Part shown: one piece after another, positions 22,731 through 32,466 of the stretch
Position numbering within the stretch: position 1 is the first letter of the stretch
Layout of the letters: each line of letters begins with the position of its first letter
Origin: Microvirga alba
Lineage (GTDB): Bacteria > Pseudomonadota > Alphaproteobacteria > Rhizobiales > Beijerinckiaceae
NCBI RefSeq assembly: GCF_015694465.1
Contig: NZ_JADQDO010000010.1
Coordinates: forward strand, 1 to 64,000
DNA length: 64,000 nucleotides
Reading direction: 5' to 3'
The notes under the pieces: generated by a model
Told to the model about the DNA's origin: nothing
Seen by the model: the letters and a program-made list of their open reading frames with translations, nothing else
The model's database searches: none
Translations under genes and position numbers: made by a program

Positions 22731-23006
22731 CTTCATCCTCGTGTTCAAACCCAACTCTCCGCGGGAAACCCGCAGGGTCGGCTTTTTGGCAGTTTCCGGC
22801 TTCATTTCACGATGGCCGACGGCCACCGCAGCGAAACACGCGGACACAAGAGCCCACGCGTACAGACGGCCTCTCTAGGGAACGCCCCCCATCTTGTCAA
22901 CCAAAAACCCTGCAAAAACATGCACGGGGGTGCTTGAAGAGCCCGAACGTGCGTGATATCCACCCCGCCTCAACCAGCCGAACTTGGCAACAAGACTTGG
23001 CCCTCC

Positions 23007-23096
23007 GGAGAGGTGGCAGAGTGGTTGAATGCACCGCACTCGAAATGCGGCATACGGGCAACCGTATCGGGAGTTCGAATCTCCCCCTCTCCGCCA
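23007..23096 (+). tRNA. tRNA-Ser (anticodon CGA); island integration site
   Basis: The 90-base class II tRNA has acceptor GGAGAGG paired with CCTCTCC, discriminator G and genomic CCA. The anticodon stem CCGCA/TGCGG encloses the loop CTCGAAA, giving CGA. The long variable arm and GTTCGAATC T-arm are typical of serine tRNAs. The last 17 bases (23080-23096) recur at 53198-53214, so the gene is the attachment site of the following island and its 3' end is regenerated by the insertion. Confidence 0.96.
23080..23096 (+). repeat. attL: 17-bp direct repeat in tRNA-Ser 3' end
   Basis: TCTCCCCCTCTCCGCCA is the end of the tRNA-Ser gene including CCA. An identical copy lies at 53198-53214. The bases flanking the match differ on both sides, so the repeat is exactly 17 bp. 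Position next to a tyrosine recombinase gene fits an integrase attachment core. Confidence 0.85.
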
Positions 23097-23184
23097 TGCT
23101 TCCTGAGCCCCTCCGCCAATTTTCAAACGGCGCATTTCCCTGAAAATCCAGCGTTCCGGCCCGGTCCCTGATCGGAATGTACAC

Positions 23185-24839
23185 ATGCTGGTACAGTCGA
23201 AAGTATCGTCGCCGGGCCGCTACCTGATCCGCAGCGGCACCGCCTATTTGTTCCAAATCCGCATCCCGACCGCCCTTGCGCAAAACCGGCGAATCCCCCC
23301 TTTTCGGATAGGCCTCGGGCCGATCTCGAAGCGGGCGGCGCAGCAGCGCGCCGACCAGCTCGCTGTTCTGGCCCGGCAGGCATTCGCGCATGCACAGGCC
23401 AGGATGATGCAGATTGACGGACAGATGCTCGGCGGAATCACGCCGTTGTTCCAGGGTGACAGCCTCGACGAGGTGCTCGCCGAGATGCGGGGCTTCATCA
23501 GGGCCGCCGCTCTTCTGCTCGATGAGCCCGAACCCCTGCCCGGCCCGCGCCGAGTTGCCGACCTCGCCGCGCTGAAGGGCGTCGTCACGCTTGAACGGGA
23601 GCTTCGCAAGGACTCCGCCGCCGCCCCGCTGATCGCCGACAACGCAGACATGCTACGTGCCCGCTACCATCACGACCTCGGCGGTGTTCCGGCTTCCCTG
23701 CCCCGAAGTGCCCCCCTGGCCGTTCCGGCGCAGCCGGTCTCGACCAAGCCGCTGTTCAGTCAGGTCGCCGACGAGTACATCGCCATGCGGATCGGGTCCG
23801 ACGGCGCGGACCACAAGGACATCAAGTACCTGGGGCTGCGCAAGCGCGTCTTCCTCGAAATCGTCGGCGACAAGCCGGTCGACACCTATAAGCAGAGCGA
23901 CCTGCAGAAATTCGTCAACGAGCTCCAGTTCTGGCCGGCGAACGTTACGAAACGCACCGATCTCGGCGAGATGTCGGTCCAGGAAATTTTGGAGAAGAAT
24001 CAGGACCGACATCTCCAGCCCCTGAGCCGGAAGACCGCTGAGGATGGCTATGTCCAGAACATCCGCACCATGTTTCGGCACGGCTGCACCGAGCACGACT
24101 ACCGTTACCCCTTCTCGGACGTGAAGATCCGCTGGCCCCTCGGCTACCGCCCGTCCATCCCCCGCGAGGGCCTCAGCGATCAGATCAAGGGCGAGGCGTT
24201 CGGTTCGGCGTTGCCTCCGGACTCCTCGACGAGGCCCTGTTGCCGCTCCTCGGCCACCTGAGCGGGCGCCGGCTCGGCCTCCTGTGCTATCTTCGCGGCT
24301 CCGATATCCGCGAAAAGCACGGTGTGTTCGTCGCCCAGACCGACGGGATCGTGTTCCGCGACAACGCGTGGACGAGGGTGCCGTACAAGACGCAGGACAG
24401 TATGACCTTCTTCGTCCTGCATGACTTCCTGAACCAAATCGGGTTCATCGAATGGGCCAGGGCCAAGGACGGATTTCTGTTCGACATCGTCCAGGAATAC
24501 TCCGACCCCGAAAAACAGACGTCGGGCAACATGAACGACCTCCTGAGGAAAGCCGGAGCAGCCGGCAAGCAGCGAGAGGTGTTCCATTCCCTGCGTCACG
24601 ACCTGATCGACCATATGCGCAATAAGTAGGTCGATCCGCGGGCGCGCCGCCTCCAAGCCGGGCACGAACTCGGAGATGAGCACGAAGGCTACGGCAGCCG
24701 CGAGATCAGCGCCGAAGAGTGCCGACGCCTCGCCCGCCTGCCGCTATCGAAGGAGATCGACTGGTCCGTGTTCAAGGAGCTGGATTTTGAGGCGCTGGCG
24801 AAGGCGCGGCGCCAGCGCGGGCGCCGGAAGAAGGATTGA
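23185..24839 (+). pseudogene. Tyrosine recombinase/integrase, frameshifted and with an in-frame stop
   Basis: Three reading segments together make one integrase of about 550 residues. The first (23185 to about 24200) has the basic N-terminus and SAM-like core-binding domain (LFSQVADEYIAMRI...DHKDIKYLGLRKRVFLEIVGDKPVDTY). The frame then shifts by one missing base near 24195-24215 and continues as LLPLLGHLSGRRLGLLCYLRGSDI, which carries the first catalytic arginine region, and FHSLRHDLIDHMRN, the HxxR motif. A TAG at 24627-24629 interrupts, after which the same frame continues with LQAGHELGDEHEGYGSR, the GH and catalytic tyrosine region, and ends at 24839. All catalytic motifs survive in pieces, so decay is recent (or base-call errors are present). 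It would have inserted the island at the adjacent tRNA-Ser. Confidence 0.85.
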
Positions 24840-25386
24840 TTCCACTGGGAGAGCAGCGGGCAAACTGCTCCCGTTCCCTCCGCCATTTTCTGACCTGCCG
24901 GCAATCCCAGGTTTTTCAATGCCCGCGGCGCGCGTGTACACGGGATTGTACACCCGCCGGGCCGCCTCACCCGCCCCCCTGCGGGCTTCGTTTTCCAGAC
25001 CAAAATCCCCAAGGCCCTCGACCCGAATCTGTGCGCCGATCCGCGTGAGCCTAGGTCCTGCGATGCGGAGCGGTTGGCGACCCGACTCGCCGGCGCCCGA
25101 CCGCTGCGTACTAGCCACGGGATGAGAAGACTTTCAAACAGGAATTTACTCTCTTAAGATGCGCCTTCGTCCTGTATATCCTTGAAGACGGTACGGTCGT
25201 ACAGACTAAAATCCGGCGCCACAATGAACTGACAATGAACTCCTCTTTGGATTGGAACTCAAAGTCTGGCCTGGCTGCATGGGAGCGCGCACCCAAGGGC
25301 GCAAAGAATCTCATAGTGTTCGCAGCGGAAAGACTTTGATAGTCGAGGCAAGTTCATTGCTTACAATATAACAGCTAAGGGACACC
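24840..25386. other. Non-coding stretch after the integrase
   Basis: No credible gene is seen. A short GC hairpin followed by TTCGTTTT (about 24976-25000) could end integrase transcription. The motif TGTACA occurs twice within 20 bases (about 24935-24957), and TGTACA occurs again near 23174, just before the integrase start; recombination-protein arm sites are one possibility but this is speculative. From about 25120 onward the sequence becomes AT-richer than the flanking genes. Confidence 0.4.
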
Positions 25387-25521
25387 ATGCTAGAAAATTT
25401 TATACTGTGGTACTCGGAATTAAAATTGCTTGATAGACTGGCGATCTCGGCATTCGTCGGACTGGTTTTTACTGTTGCCGTGATGCTGGTGTCAGGAACA
25501 ACAGTCATATCGATGCGATGA
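25387..25521 (+). CDS. Small single-pass membrane protein (44 aa)
   Basis: A 44-codon ORF, MLENFILWYSELKLLDRLAI followed by a strongly hydrophobic stretch (about residues 20-39: SAFVGLVFTVAVMLVSG) and ending SMR. AAGGGA lies 4-5 nt upstream of the ATG, and an AT-rich promoter-like segment (TTGCTT ... ATATAAC, 25356-25372) lies just before. It reads as a one-helix membrane peptide. It sits at the head of the dpd gene cluster in the same direction, but nothing like it is known to me in dpd loci. It could be an independent cargo gene or a toxin-like or regulatory small protein; its being expressed is an inference. Confidence 0.4.
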   Translation: MLENFILWYSELKLLDRLAISAFVGLVFTVAVMLVSGTTVISMR

Positions 25522-25670
25522 TGATATTGGACCAGCAAGAGCGTGCAGTTTGATGAAGCGTAGCTGCCGCCCCGGTTGAGCCATTCGAATCTAGATTTCC
25601 CATTACGTTTTGAGCTGTGTAGCCAGCTAATCAGCCAAGCAGGCAGTCCGCTCCAGACTGATGGAGAACA

Positions 25671-25814
25671 ATGCCACGACCTGGACCAATAGGTTTTCGG
25701 AAAATTCCCCACGGAATCATCAATTCAAATGGACCAGTTTCCGGCCTGCTAAGCGTAAGATATGGATTCGTGGAGAGCCTCTCTTTCAGACTCCGGAGCG
25801 CTCAAAGGATATGA
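25671..25814 (+). CDS. Possible 47-aa ORF directly before dpdE
   Basis: ATG 25671 is preceded by GGAGAA 4 bases upstream, and the ORF (MPRPGPIGFRKIPHG...) ends with TGA at 25812-25814. That stop overlaps an ATG at 25811 in the ATGA fashion used elsewhere in this operon. The product is basic, with no recognised domain. The overlap suggests that the ancestral dpdE start was the ATG at 25811 (see findings), which would make this a small leader gene of the operon. Support is only the ribosome site and the overlap. Confidence 0.3.
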   Translation: MPRPGPIGFRKIPHGIINSNGPVSGLLSVRYGFVESLSFRLRSAQRI

Positions 25815-25910
25815 ATGCCCTTGCTCTCCTAGTGATTCGAGATTGAGCGCCTGGTTATTGCCGAGCACATCGAACTGGCGGGACTCTTTGGAAGAGACAA
25901 CGATCCCAAT

Positions 25911-28900
25911 GTGCTCTTGCGCAGGCCGCACCAGCAGGCGATAGTTGCTCCCAAAATGGGGGATGGGGTGGCCGACGCAGAGTATGCGTTCTTGAGAGAA
26001 GGATGGTTTGTCGAAGTCGATGACGTCCGAAGACTAGGAAAATTCATCGCACGAGATGGCGCCCGGTTGGATGTCGAGTTCTTCCATTCGGCCTCGAACC
26101 GCGAAGTTGTCGGCTTTGAGGCGTCGGTTGTCAGGCGGACCTACTTGGCTCGCGAAACACGGGTTTATTTCAGTCCGTCCGAGAGCGGTCAATGGCTCAT
26201 GGGGCGGATCCGCGGCTACTTCCTCGAAGACGATGGATCGGTCACGTACGAAGTGCGCTGCCCGAACGGCCATGACAGGGATGTTCCCGAAAGCGCTTTG
26301 CGCGCGCGCTGTTTCGCCGTCCTTGGCGACCCCGCTGAGGTATTAGCCATCGGGGCGGGCGAGACGCAGCGCTGGCACGATGCTCGGTGGTCGGCTTTGG
26401 AGTCGCTGATTGCGCTGCGCTCAGCTTCGAACGGACTGACGGGCCTCGCATCTGCATCGGTCGAACTCGTGCCACATCAGGTGGAAGCCATACGGCGGGT
26501 TCTCTGCGATCCACTGCAGCGATACTTGCTTGCCGACGAAGTGGGCTTGGGCAAGACGATCGAGGCTGCAGCAATCATTCGTCAGGTGCTACTGGACGAA
26601 CCCGGCAGGCGGGCAGTCGTAGCCGTAACACAGCCCCTGCTGAAGCAGTGGGAGCGTGAACTGCACGACAAATTTGGCATTGAGGTGGGCGGGGAAGTTC
26701 GGTTGGTGGCGCACGACGAGTTGTCGAACTGCAAGAGCGCGCCGGATCTTCTGGTGATCGACGAGGCGCACCGAATTGTACCCGGATCGCCGACCTTTGA
26801 CGCGCTGTCGCGCCTCAGCCAAAAGTGCCGAAGAACACTGCTCCTCTCGGCCACGCCTTTGATCGGGCACGAAGAAGCATTTCTCGCGCTCCTGCGTTGG
26901 CTCGACCCGGACCGCTGGAAACCCGAAACGCTGGAGGGCTTCAGGCACCACGTCGCGAAAAGCCAGGAGTACGGAAGGCTCCTCCTAGGCCTCAGAGCGG
27001 ACGCCAGCACGTTCTTGCTCAGGCAACGGGCCACTGGAGCAAAGCACGCGTTTCCTGACGACGCGACGGTGCAGGAATTGGCCAACGAACTACTTGAAAA
27101 GCTCGACATTCCCGACCAACGAAGTCGACTTTGCGGGGAACTCAGAGAGCACATAGCCGATACCTACCGCATCCATCATCGCATTGTAAGGTCGCGGCGG
27201 TCTGACCTGGATGGATGGGAATTCCAACCGCGCGGCCCGGCTACCGTGCGCGAGGAAGCCGACGATGATCCGGCGCTCCAGAAAGTGGTTGCTTTGCTTG
27301 AGGACTGGCGCGGTGCGGCACTGCTCGCGCTCGATGCCGATCCGGGCCTAGAGGATGTGCTAGCGCGGCGCTTCGCCTTGCTCGTCGAGACTGCTGGACA
27401 AGGCGTCGGTGCACTCGCCACGCTACCGCAACTTGAGCCCTTGTTCGCCAGCGAGTCTGAGTTCCTCGTCGCGCTCCGTTCCTGTGCTGAGCCAGACGCC
27501 ATCGAGAGGCGCGCAGAGCAAATCGCGCTCATCGCTGAGCGGCATCTGAAGTTTCTCCGCCAGTCTATTACATCACCCAAGCTGGTAGTTTTCGCCACCA
27601 ACGGGTCGTCCGCGGCAGCGATTGCGACCGCATTGCACGCGCGGCTGGCGGCGGAAGCCGTCATTACCTTGGCTCGAGCCAAAGAGGGCGACGATGTGGT
27701 CCGCTTCGAGTGTGACCCGCGCGCCCTCGTTGCGATACTCGATGTACGGGGAGAAGAAGGTCTGAATCTCCACTTTGCGGACGCTGTGCTGCACACCGAT
27801 CTTCCCCTTTCGATCGGCCGACTCGAGCAGCGGATCGGCCGCCTTGATCGCTTTGGGCGATCGAAGGGGCCTCTCAAGCACATCGTCGTCATCCCGGACG
27901 GCGACGAGAACACCCCTTGGAGCGTGTGGCTCGATCTTCTTCGGTCAGGCATCGAGATCTTCGACCGCCCCGTCAGCGACCTACAGTTCGTTATCGAGGG
28001 CGTCGAGCGAGGCATCCGTCGGCATCTGTTGCGAAGCGGCGCCAATAACCTGGACGGGTACATCTCCTCGCTCAAAGAACTGATGGCGACCGAGCGGCAG
28101 CGACTGGACGAACAATACGCGCTCGACCAACTCGCGATGTCCCGAGAACCATCGAGGGCGCTAGTTGCGGCAATGGAAGAGGCCGAGGAGGATGAAAGCG
28201 AACTCGCCGATCGGCTTGAACACCTATTAGGCAACCTTCTCAACTTCCGGATTTCGCGCACCAAGGACGAGTTCAGATTGGCCTGGGCGCACAACACCCT
28301 GCTGCCCGAACGGCCTTGGCGTTCTGTGTTCGAGGCAGCGCTCAAACGCCCTCTGACCTGGAAGCGCCGGGTGGCGCTGGCCAGACCGGATGTCGGACTG
28401 CTGCGCCCGGGCGCGCCACTCGTGGACGCGCTCGAGCGTCTGCTCCTGTGGGACGACCGCGGGAGTGCGTTCGCAACCTGGCGGTTTCACCGGGGTGCCG
28501 GTGGGGTCGGAGATGAGGGGCTCTACTTTCGCCTCTGTTGGGTAGTTTCACCGGGCTATTTCGTGAATGCCGACCTTTTGAAAATGGAAGATGTGGAGGG
28601 CCTCCGTCGGAGAACTGTTAGCTTCTTGCGCCCGTGGACCCTCGTGCAGCATGTAGGCGCCGACCTCACCGAAGTGCGGGCGCCTGAGATTTTGCAAGCA
28701 CTGCAAATGCCCTTCCGGCCCGGAGTGAGCGATGGAGGCCGGGATTTCAACCTGGGGAGCAGACCGGATTGGTTGGCGTCTGTGGTCAGCCCTTCTGAGT
28801 TCGCCGACCTCTGCTCGCGAATACGCAATTTCGGGCGTCAGGTGCTCGAAGAAAGCGAAGAGTTTGCGGCGCGCTGTAAGGCTGCCGCCCTTGCGGCCAA

Positions 28901-29084
28901 GCACGACGCCGAGCGCCGACGCGGGCGTCTGGAATCCCGCGCGGCGCGCGGCGACCAGTCCGCGTGCCGCGAGCGCGAGTTGGACTTGGCCGTGGTTCGA
29001 TCCGTCGAGACGCCAAGTGTGCGTTTAGACTCTGTCGGTGCGTTCATCCTGGCCGGCTATGTTCCGCAGGGAGCGCGCCGTTGA
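25911..29084 (+). CDS. dpdE: DpdE: SNF2/RapA-like helicase of the Dpd system
   Basis: A superfamily 2 ATPase of about 1057 residues, first gene of the dpdE-F-G-H-I-J-K-D operon. Motif I is ADEVGLGKTIEA (about residue 207), motif II is DEAH (about 283), motif III is LLSATP, and the second RecA-like half ends with DVRGEEGLNLHFADAVLHTDLP and RLEQRIGRLDRFGR (motifs V and VI), the RapA/SNF2 pattern. The C-terminal third is unique to the family. In Salmonella Montevideo dpdE is needed for the restriction-like phenotype of the dpd island. The GTG at 25911 is the first usable start, but in-frame protein-like sequence (LVIAEHIELAGLFGRDNDPN) continues upstream to a stop near 25833, so the N-terminus may be broken by a frameshift. 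Confidence 0.85.
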   Translation: MLLRRPHQQAIVAPKMGDGVADAEYAFLREGWFVEVDDVRRLGKFIARDGARLDVEFFHSASNREVVGFEASVVRRTYLARETRVYFSPSESGQWLMGRIRGYFLEDDGSVTYEVRCPNGHDRDVPESALRARCFAVLGDPAEVLAIGAGETQRWHDARWSALESLIALRSASNGLTGLASASVELVPHQVEAIRRVLCDPLQRYLLADEVGLGKTIEAAAIIRQVLLDEPGRRAVVAVTQPLLKQWERELHDKFGIEVGGEVRLVAHDELSNCKSAPDLLVIDEAHRIVPGSPTFDALSRLSQKCRRTLLLSATPLIGHEEAFLALLRWLDPDRWKPETLEGFRHHVAKSQEYGRLLLGLRADASTFLLRQRATGAKHAFPDDATVQELANELLEKLDIPDQRSRLCGELREHIADTYRIHHRIVRSRRSDLDGWEFQPRGPATVREEADDDPALQKVVALLEDWRGAALLALDADPGLEDVLARRFALLVETAGQGVGALATLPQLEPLFASESEFLVALRSCAEPDAIERRAEQIALIAERHLKFLRQSITSPKLVVFATNGSSAAAIATALHARLAAEAVITLARAKEGDDVVRFECDPRALVAILDVRGEEGLNLHFADAVLHTDLPLSIGRLEQRIGRLDRFGRSKGPLKHIVVIPDGDENTPWSVWLDLLRSGIEIFDRPVSDLQFVIEGVERGIRRHLLRSGANNLDGYISSLKELMATERQRLDEQYALDQLAMSREPSRALVAAMEEAEEDESELADRLEHLLGNLLNFRISRTKDEFRLAWAHNTLLPERPWRSVFEAALKRPLTWKRRVALARPDVGLLRPGAPLVDALERLLLWDDRGSAFATWRFHRGAGGVGDEGLYFRLCWVVSPGYFVNADLLKMEDVEGLRRRTVSFLRPWTLVQHVGADLTEVRAPEILQALQMPFRPGVSDGGRDFNLGSRPDWLASVVSPSEFADLCSRIRNFGRQVLEESEEFAARCKAAALAAKHDAERRRGRLESRAARGDQSACRERELDLAVVRSVETPSVRLDSVGAFILAGYVPQGARR

Positions 29085-31591
29085 GTCTGCACGGCGTTGA
29101 AGCATTTCGCGCGGTTTCGGCGGTCATGGCCGGCCGAGTCGCGCCCGACAGCGTGGTTATCGCCGATGTCGGGCTGGAGAGACTGCGGCGCGCGCTCGCA
29201 GATGGAACGGCATCGCCGCTCGACGTCGCGGTGCTCGTGCGTCACGTTCTCCTCGGCGAGGAGCGGCGTCGAGGCGGCGGTCCGAAACCACGATTACCGG
29301 CGCCGGCCGGATTGGCGGCGTGCGCGGCTATTGCGGGTTTGCAGGTCGAAGACGGTCAATTGCGTGCGCTGCCCTGGCTTCCCGGGTGGGCCAACCAGGT
29401 GGTCCATGACCCTGCCCTCGTTGCAGCCGCAGCCGAACGGGTGCGATTCGGCTCCGAGGACGTTGGTCCGAGCGCCGACCCGTGCATGGAGCGTCTCGGC
29501 CGCACCCGCTATCGTTCGGTGGGACAGCGGGCGGCGATTCGCTCCGCCTTGCTCACACCCCCCGGGGCCACCACCGCGATCGATCTGCCGACCGGTGAAG
29601 GGAAGAGCCTGGTCTTCCAGGCGATCGACGAAGTCGGTTTCGCGTCAGACTCGCCACTGGCCGCGGCCGAGGGGGTCACGCTTGTCGTTGTCCCAACGGT
29701 GGCGCTCGCCTACGATCACGAGAATGCCTGCCGAGAGACCGACGGCGAGCCGTTGGCTTACGTCGGCGGATCCGACGAAGAATGCAGGGCGGAGATCCGC
29801 GCCCGTGTCGGAAAAGAAAATCGGGGGTTGGTATTCGCCGCTCCCGAGGCTGCATGCCGCAGCTTGCGCCCTGCACTCATCGACGCCGCCCGGGCCGGAC
29901 GTCTCAAAGCTATCGTGGTTGACGAAGCCCACCTCGTCGATGCGTGGGGAACCGGGTTCCGGACGGATTTCCAAAGTCTGAGCGGGTTACGTCGCGAACT
30001 TCTCGAGGCAGCTCCCCATGACCGGGGGCCGCGGACGATACTGCTCTCCGCGACCCTCACTCCCGAGACGCTAGACACCTTGCGGGTGCTCTTTTCGAAT
30101 CCGGGCGAGTTCCGCTTGCTATCCGCAGGGCAAGTCAGACCTGAACCCGAGTACTGGACGGCCTCGCCGTCGACGGCCGACGAGCGCACTGCGCGCGTGG
30201 TGGAGGCGTTGTGCCGCCTGCCGCGCCCCGCGATCCTGTATGTTACCGAGGTCGCCGAGGCGAAAGCGTGGGGCAAGCGCCTGCTTGATCTCGGCTTCCG
30301 TCGTTTGGCGACGTTCCACGGCCAGACGCCCGATGCACTGCGGAAGCGAACGCTTGATCGTTGGCGGGACGGCGACCTCGACCTCGTCGTCGCTACCTCG
30401 GCGTTCGGGCTTGGCATCGACTACCCTCACGTCCGAACCGTGGTCCACGCGTGCGTGCCTGAGACGTTCGACCGATTCTACCAGGAAGTGGGAAGGGGTG
30501 GGCGCGACGGGTGCGCGTCGGTGTCGATGGTCATCCCGTCGCACCGAGACTTCGAGGTTGCGCGCCGTCTCAATCAAGAGACGGTGATTTCGGTGGAGCG
30601 CGGTCTCACCCGATGGAAGGCGATGTTCGAGCACCCTGACGCTACTCATCTCGGGGGGATGATGTTCCGACTGAGGCTCGACGTCGCACCGGGTCATTCG
30701 ACGGAGGACATCGATCTCGTGGGGGAGCAGAGCCTCCAATGGAACGCCCGCGTGCTCACGCTGCTCGCTAGAGTCGGCATCCTTCGCCTAGTAGGCGCGC
30801 AGAACGGCGTCGCCGAAACCGCACGTCCGGAGGACCAGGAGGAGGACCACGCGACCGGCGTGTTCGAAACGGTGGAGATCCTCGAGACCGGCCACCTCCT
30901 CGAGGACGTGTGGCGCAGGCGCGTCGAACCGGTGCGCCAGAGCATTTGGGCAGGCCGGCAGCGCAACCTTGGTCTGATGCTCGAGCACCTACGCAGCCGG
31001 CGGTGTCCAACCAGCCTATTGGTGGACTTGTACGGTCGAACGTCTCTGGAGCCGATCTGCACCGCATGCGGCCTCTGCCGGTCTGATGCGTCCGTCAAGA
31101 AGCCTTCTGTTCTCCGGCGCGAACCCGCTCCCTGCTGGAGTGCGCCGATACTGCGAGGCGCCTTGGGTGCGATGACCTCTGGTGGCGGTGACGTCGTCCT
31201 CACCTATCGCAACTCCGACAACGGCTTGGCCGCTCGCCGTCGGTGGGCCAACGCCTTCACCTCTTTCTGGCGCGGCGGGCTGCGGGCTCTGGTTTTGGTT
31301 GGGGACCCACCGGATATATTCGAGCGGGCCATGGAAGGGCTGCGCAAAGTGCCCGTGTTCGTCGCCGCATCGAACGGGGCGGTTCCACCGCGCCTGCCGA
31401 CCGGTCCGCGCGTCGTCTTGGTGGCGCCCGGGCGGACCGTTTTGTTATCGAGTAACGCGCCGGGCTCCGCCACCCGGTTGTTAATTGTCCCTGACAACAT
31501 GCAAGATATGGAACGGCCGGGAGAGTTCGCCCTCGAGCGATTCTCCGGACTCGTGTTGGATCTGGACAGCTTCTTGGCGAGGCTACATTGA
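29081..31591 (+). CDS. dpdF: DpdF: RecQ-like helicase of the Dpd system
   Basis: An 836-residue superfamily 2 helicase. Walker A is DLPTGEGKSLVFQ (about residue 169), motif II VDEAHLVDAWG (about 280), motif III LLSATL, and motifs V-VI ATSAFGLGIDYPHVRTVVH...FYQEVGRGGRDG, which is the RecQ signature. A later four-cysteine-like segment (ICTACGLC) resembles a zinc-binding element. I choose TTG 29081: its TTGA overlaps the dpdE stop, and GGGAG lies about 8 nt upstream; the open frame before it lies inside dpdE. It probably acts on modified or unmodified DNA together with DpdE and DpdJ. A dpdF-type gene is part of the 11-gene Salmonella cluster. Confidence 0.85.
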   Translation: MSLHGVEAFRAVSAVMAGRVAPDSVVIADVGLERLRRALADGTASPLDVAVLVRHVLLGEERRRGGGPKPRLPAPAGLAACAAIAGLQVEDGQLRALPWLPGWANQVVHDPALVAAAAERVRFGSEDVGPSADPCMERLGRTRYRSVGQRAAIRSALLTPPGATTAIDLPTGEGKSLVFQAIDEVGFASDSPLAAAEGVTLVVVPTVALAYDHENACRETDGEPLAYVGGSDEECRAEIRARVGKENRGLVFAAPEAACRSLRPALIDAARAGRLKAIVVDEAHLVDAWGTGFRTDFQSLSGLRRELLEAAPHDRGPRTILLSATLTPETLDTLRVLFSNPGEFRLLSAGQVRPEPEYWTASPSTADERTARVVEALCRLPRPAILYVTEVAEAKAWGKRLLDLGFRRLATFHGQTPDALRKRTLDRWRDGDLDLVVATSAFGLGIDYPHVRTVVHACVPETFDRFYQEVGRGGRDGCASVSMVIPSHRDFEVARRLNQETVISVERGLTRWKAMFEHPDATHLGGMMFRLRLDVAPGHSTEDIDLVGEQSLQWNARVLTLLARVGILRLVGAQNGVAETARPEDQEEDHATGVFETVEILETGHLLEDVWRRRVEPVRQSIWAGRQRNLGLMLEHLRSRRCPTSLLVDLYGRTSLEPICTACGLCRSDASVKKPSVLRREPAPCWSAPILRGALGAMTSGGGDVVLTYRNSDNGLAARRRWANAFTSFWRGGLRALVLVGDPPDIFERAMEGLRKVPVFVAASNGAVPPRLPTGPRVVLVAPGRTVLLSSNAPGSATRLLIVPDNMQDMERPGEFALERFSGLVLDLDSFLARLH

Positions 31592-32457
31592 TACGAGCAA
31601 TTACTTTGGTCGGTGCAACTCCGAACCGGCTGTCGGCACTCTACTGCCATCTCGCCGAGGAAGGAGAGGAAGGCCAAGAGCGCACCCGCCTAACTTCTCT
31701 CGTCGGCCCCACTAGCCTCGCAAGGAGCGAAGAGGCGGGCGAGGACAATGCGTTCACCGACTGCTTGGCCGTGGGGAGCGATCTTGGCCTTTTCGTCGTC
31801 GACGGAGACATCATCCGGCTGATGTCCCCACCGATGGGCGACAAAGGTGACGCGTTTCGGGCAGAGCTTGCCGCTCGACTCGTCGACCACGTCGCGTCGG
31901 CCACAACCCCGGAAGGTGCGGTCGCTGGCGCGATCGCCTGGATGCTATGCCAGGATCCTCGTGCGCCGCTGAAGTGGACTGGGTCGGCTTCGGTGATGCT
32001 TCGAAAGCAACAGTTTCGGCCGGAAGTCACCGCTGATTTCGGTATGACGAACGACAGCCGGTTTCAGCAGGCGGTCTACTGGGCTCGTGCGCTCGGCTTC
32101 GTGACGCGGACCAACCTTGGGGAGGAGTTGGTCATTCCGGATCCCACCTGTGCTATCGAACACCGTCTCGACAAGCTGCTGCCGCATGGGACCGAGAAGC
32201 TCCTGTCGTCGTTCCTCGCCGAACTCGCCGACTGCTGTCCGGTGTTCGAGGGCGGGAGCGTTCGGACACAGGTCGAAGATCTGTTGCGTCCCGAACTGCG
32301 GCGTGAGTCGGGCAACGTGTCTGCCTCGACTACGCTAGCGCTCCACCGGCTCAAGCAACGCGGTGTCATTGACCTGCGGCGCCTCGACGATGGCCGTGTG
32401 CTCTTCGTCGAAGGTTTGCTCGACGACGGCCGCGTATCTCATATCCGCCGGGGCTAA
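31588..32457 (+). CDS. dpdG: DpdG: conserved protein of the Dpd system
   Basis: A 289-residue protein without a catalytic motif I recognise. The size and its position between the RecQ-like helicase and the large ATPase match DpdG. The C-terminal part (about residues 230-289: TLALHRLKQRGVIDLRRLDDG RVLF) looks like a winged-helix DNA-binding unit. Translation appears to start at TTG 31588, overlapping the dpdF stop as TTGA, the same arrangement as at the dpdE/dpdF junction. In Salmonella dpdG is required for the restriction-like phenotype. The assignment rests on context and size more than on motifs. Confidence 0.75.
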   Translation: MIRAITLVGATPNRLSALYCHLAEEGEEGQERTRLTSLVGPTSLARSEEAGEDNAFTDCLAVGSDLGLFVVDGDIIRLMSPPMGDKGDAFRAELAARLVDHVASATTPEGAVAGAIAWMLCQDPRAPLKWTGSASVMLRKQQFRPEVTADFGMTNDSRFQQAVYWARALGFVTRTNLGEELVIPDPTCAIEHRLDKLLPHGTEKLLSSFLAELADCCPVFEGGSVRTQVEDLLRPELRRESGNVSASTTLALHRLKQRGVIDLRRLDDGRVLFVEGLLDDGRVSHIRRG

Positions 32458-32466
32458 GGGTTCGAC

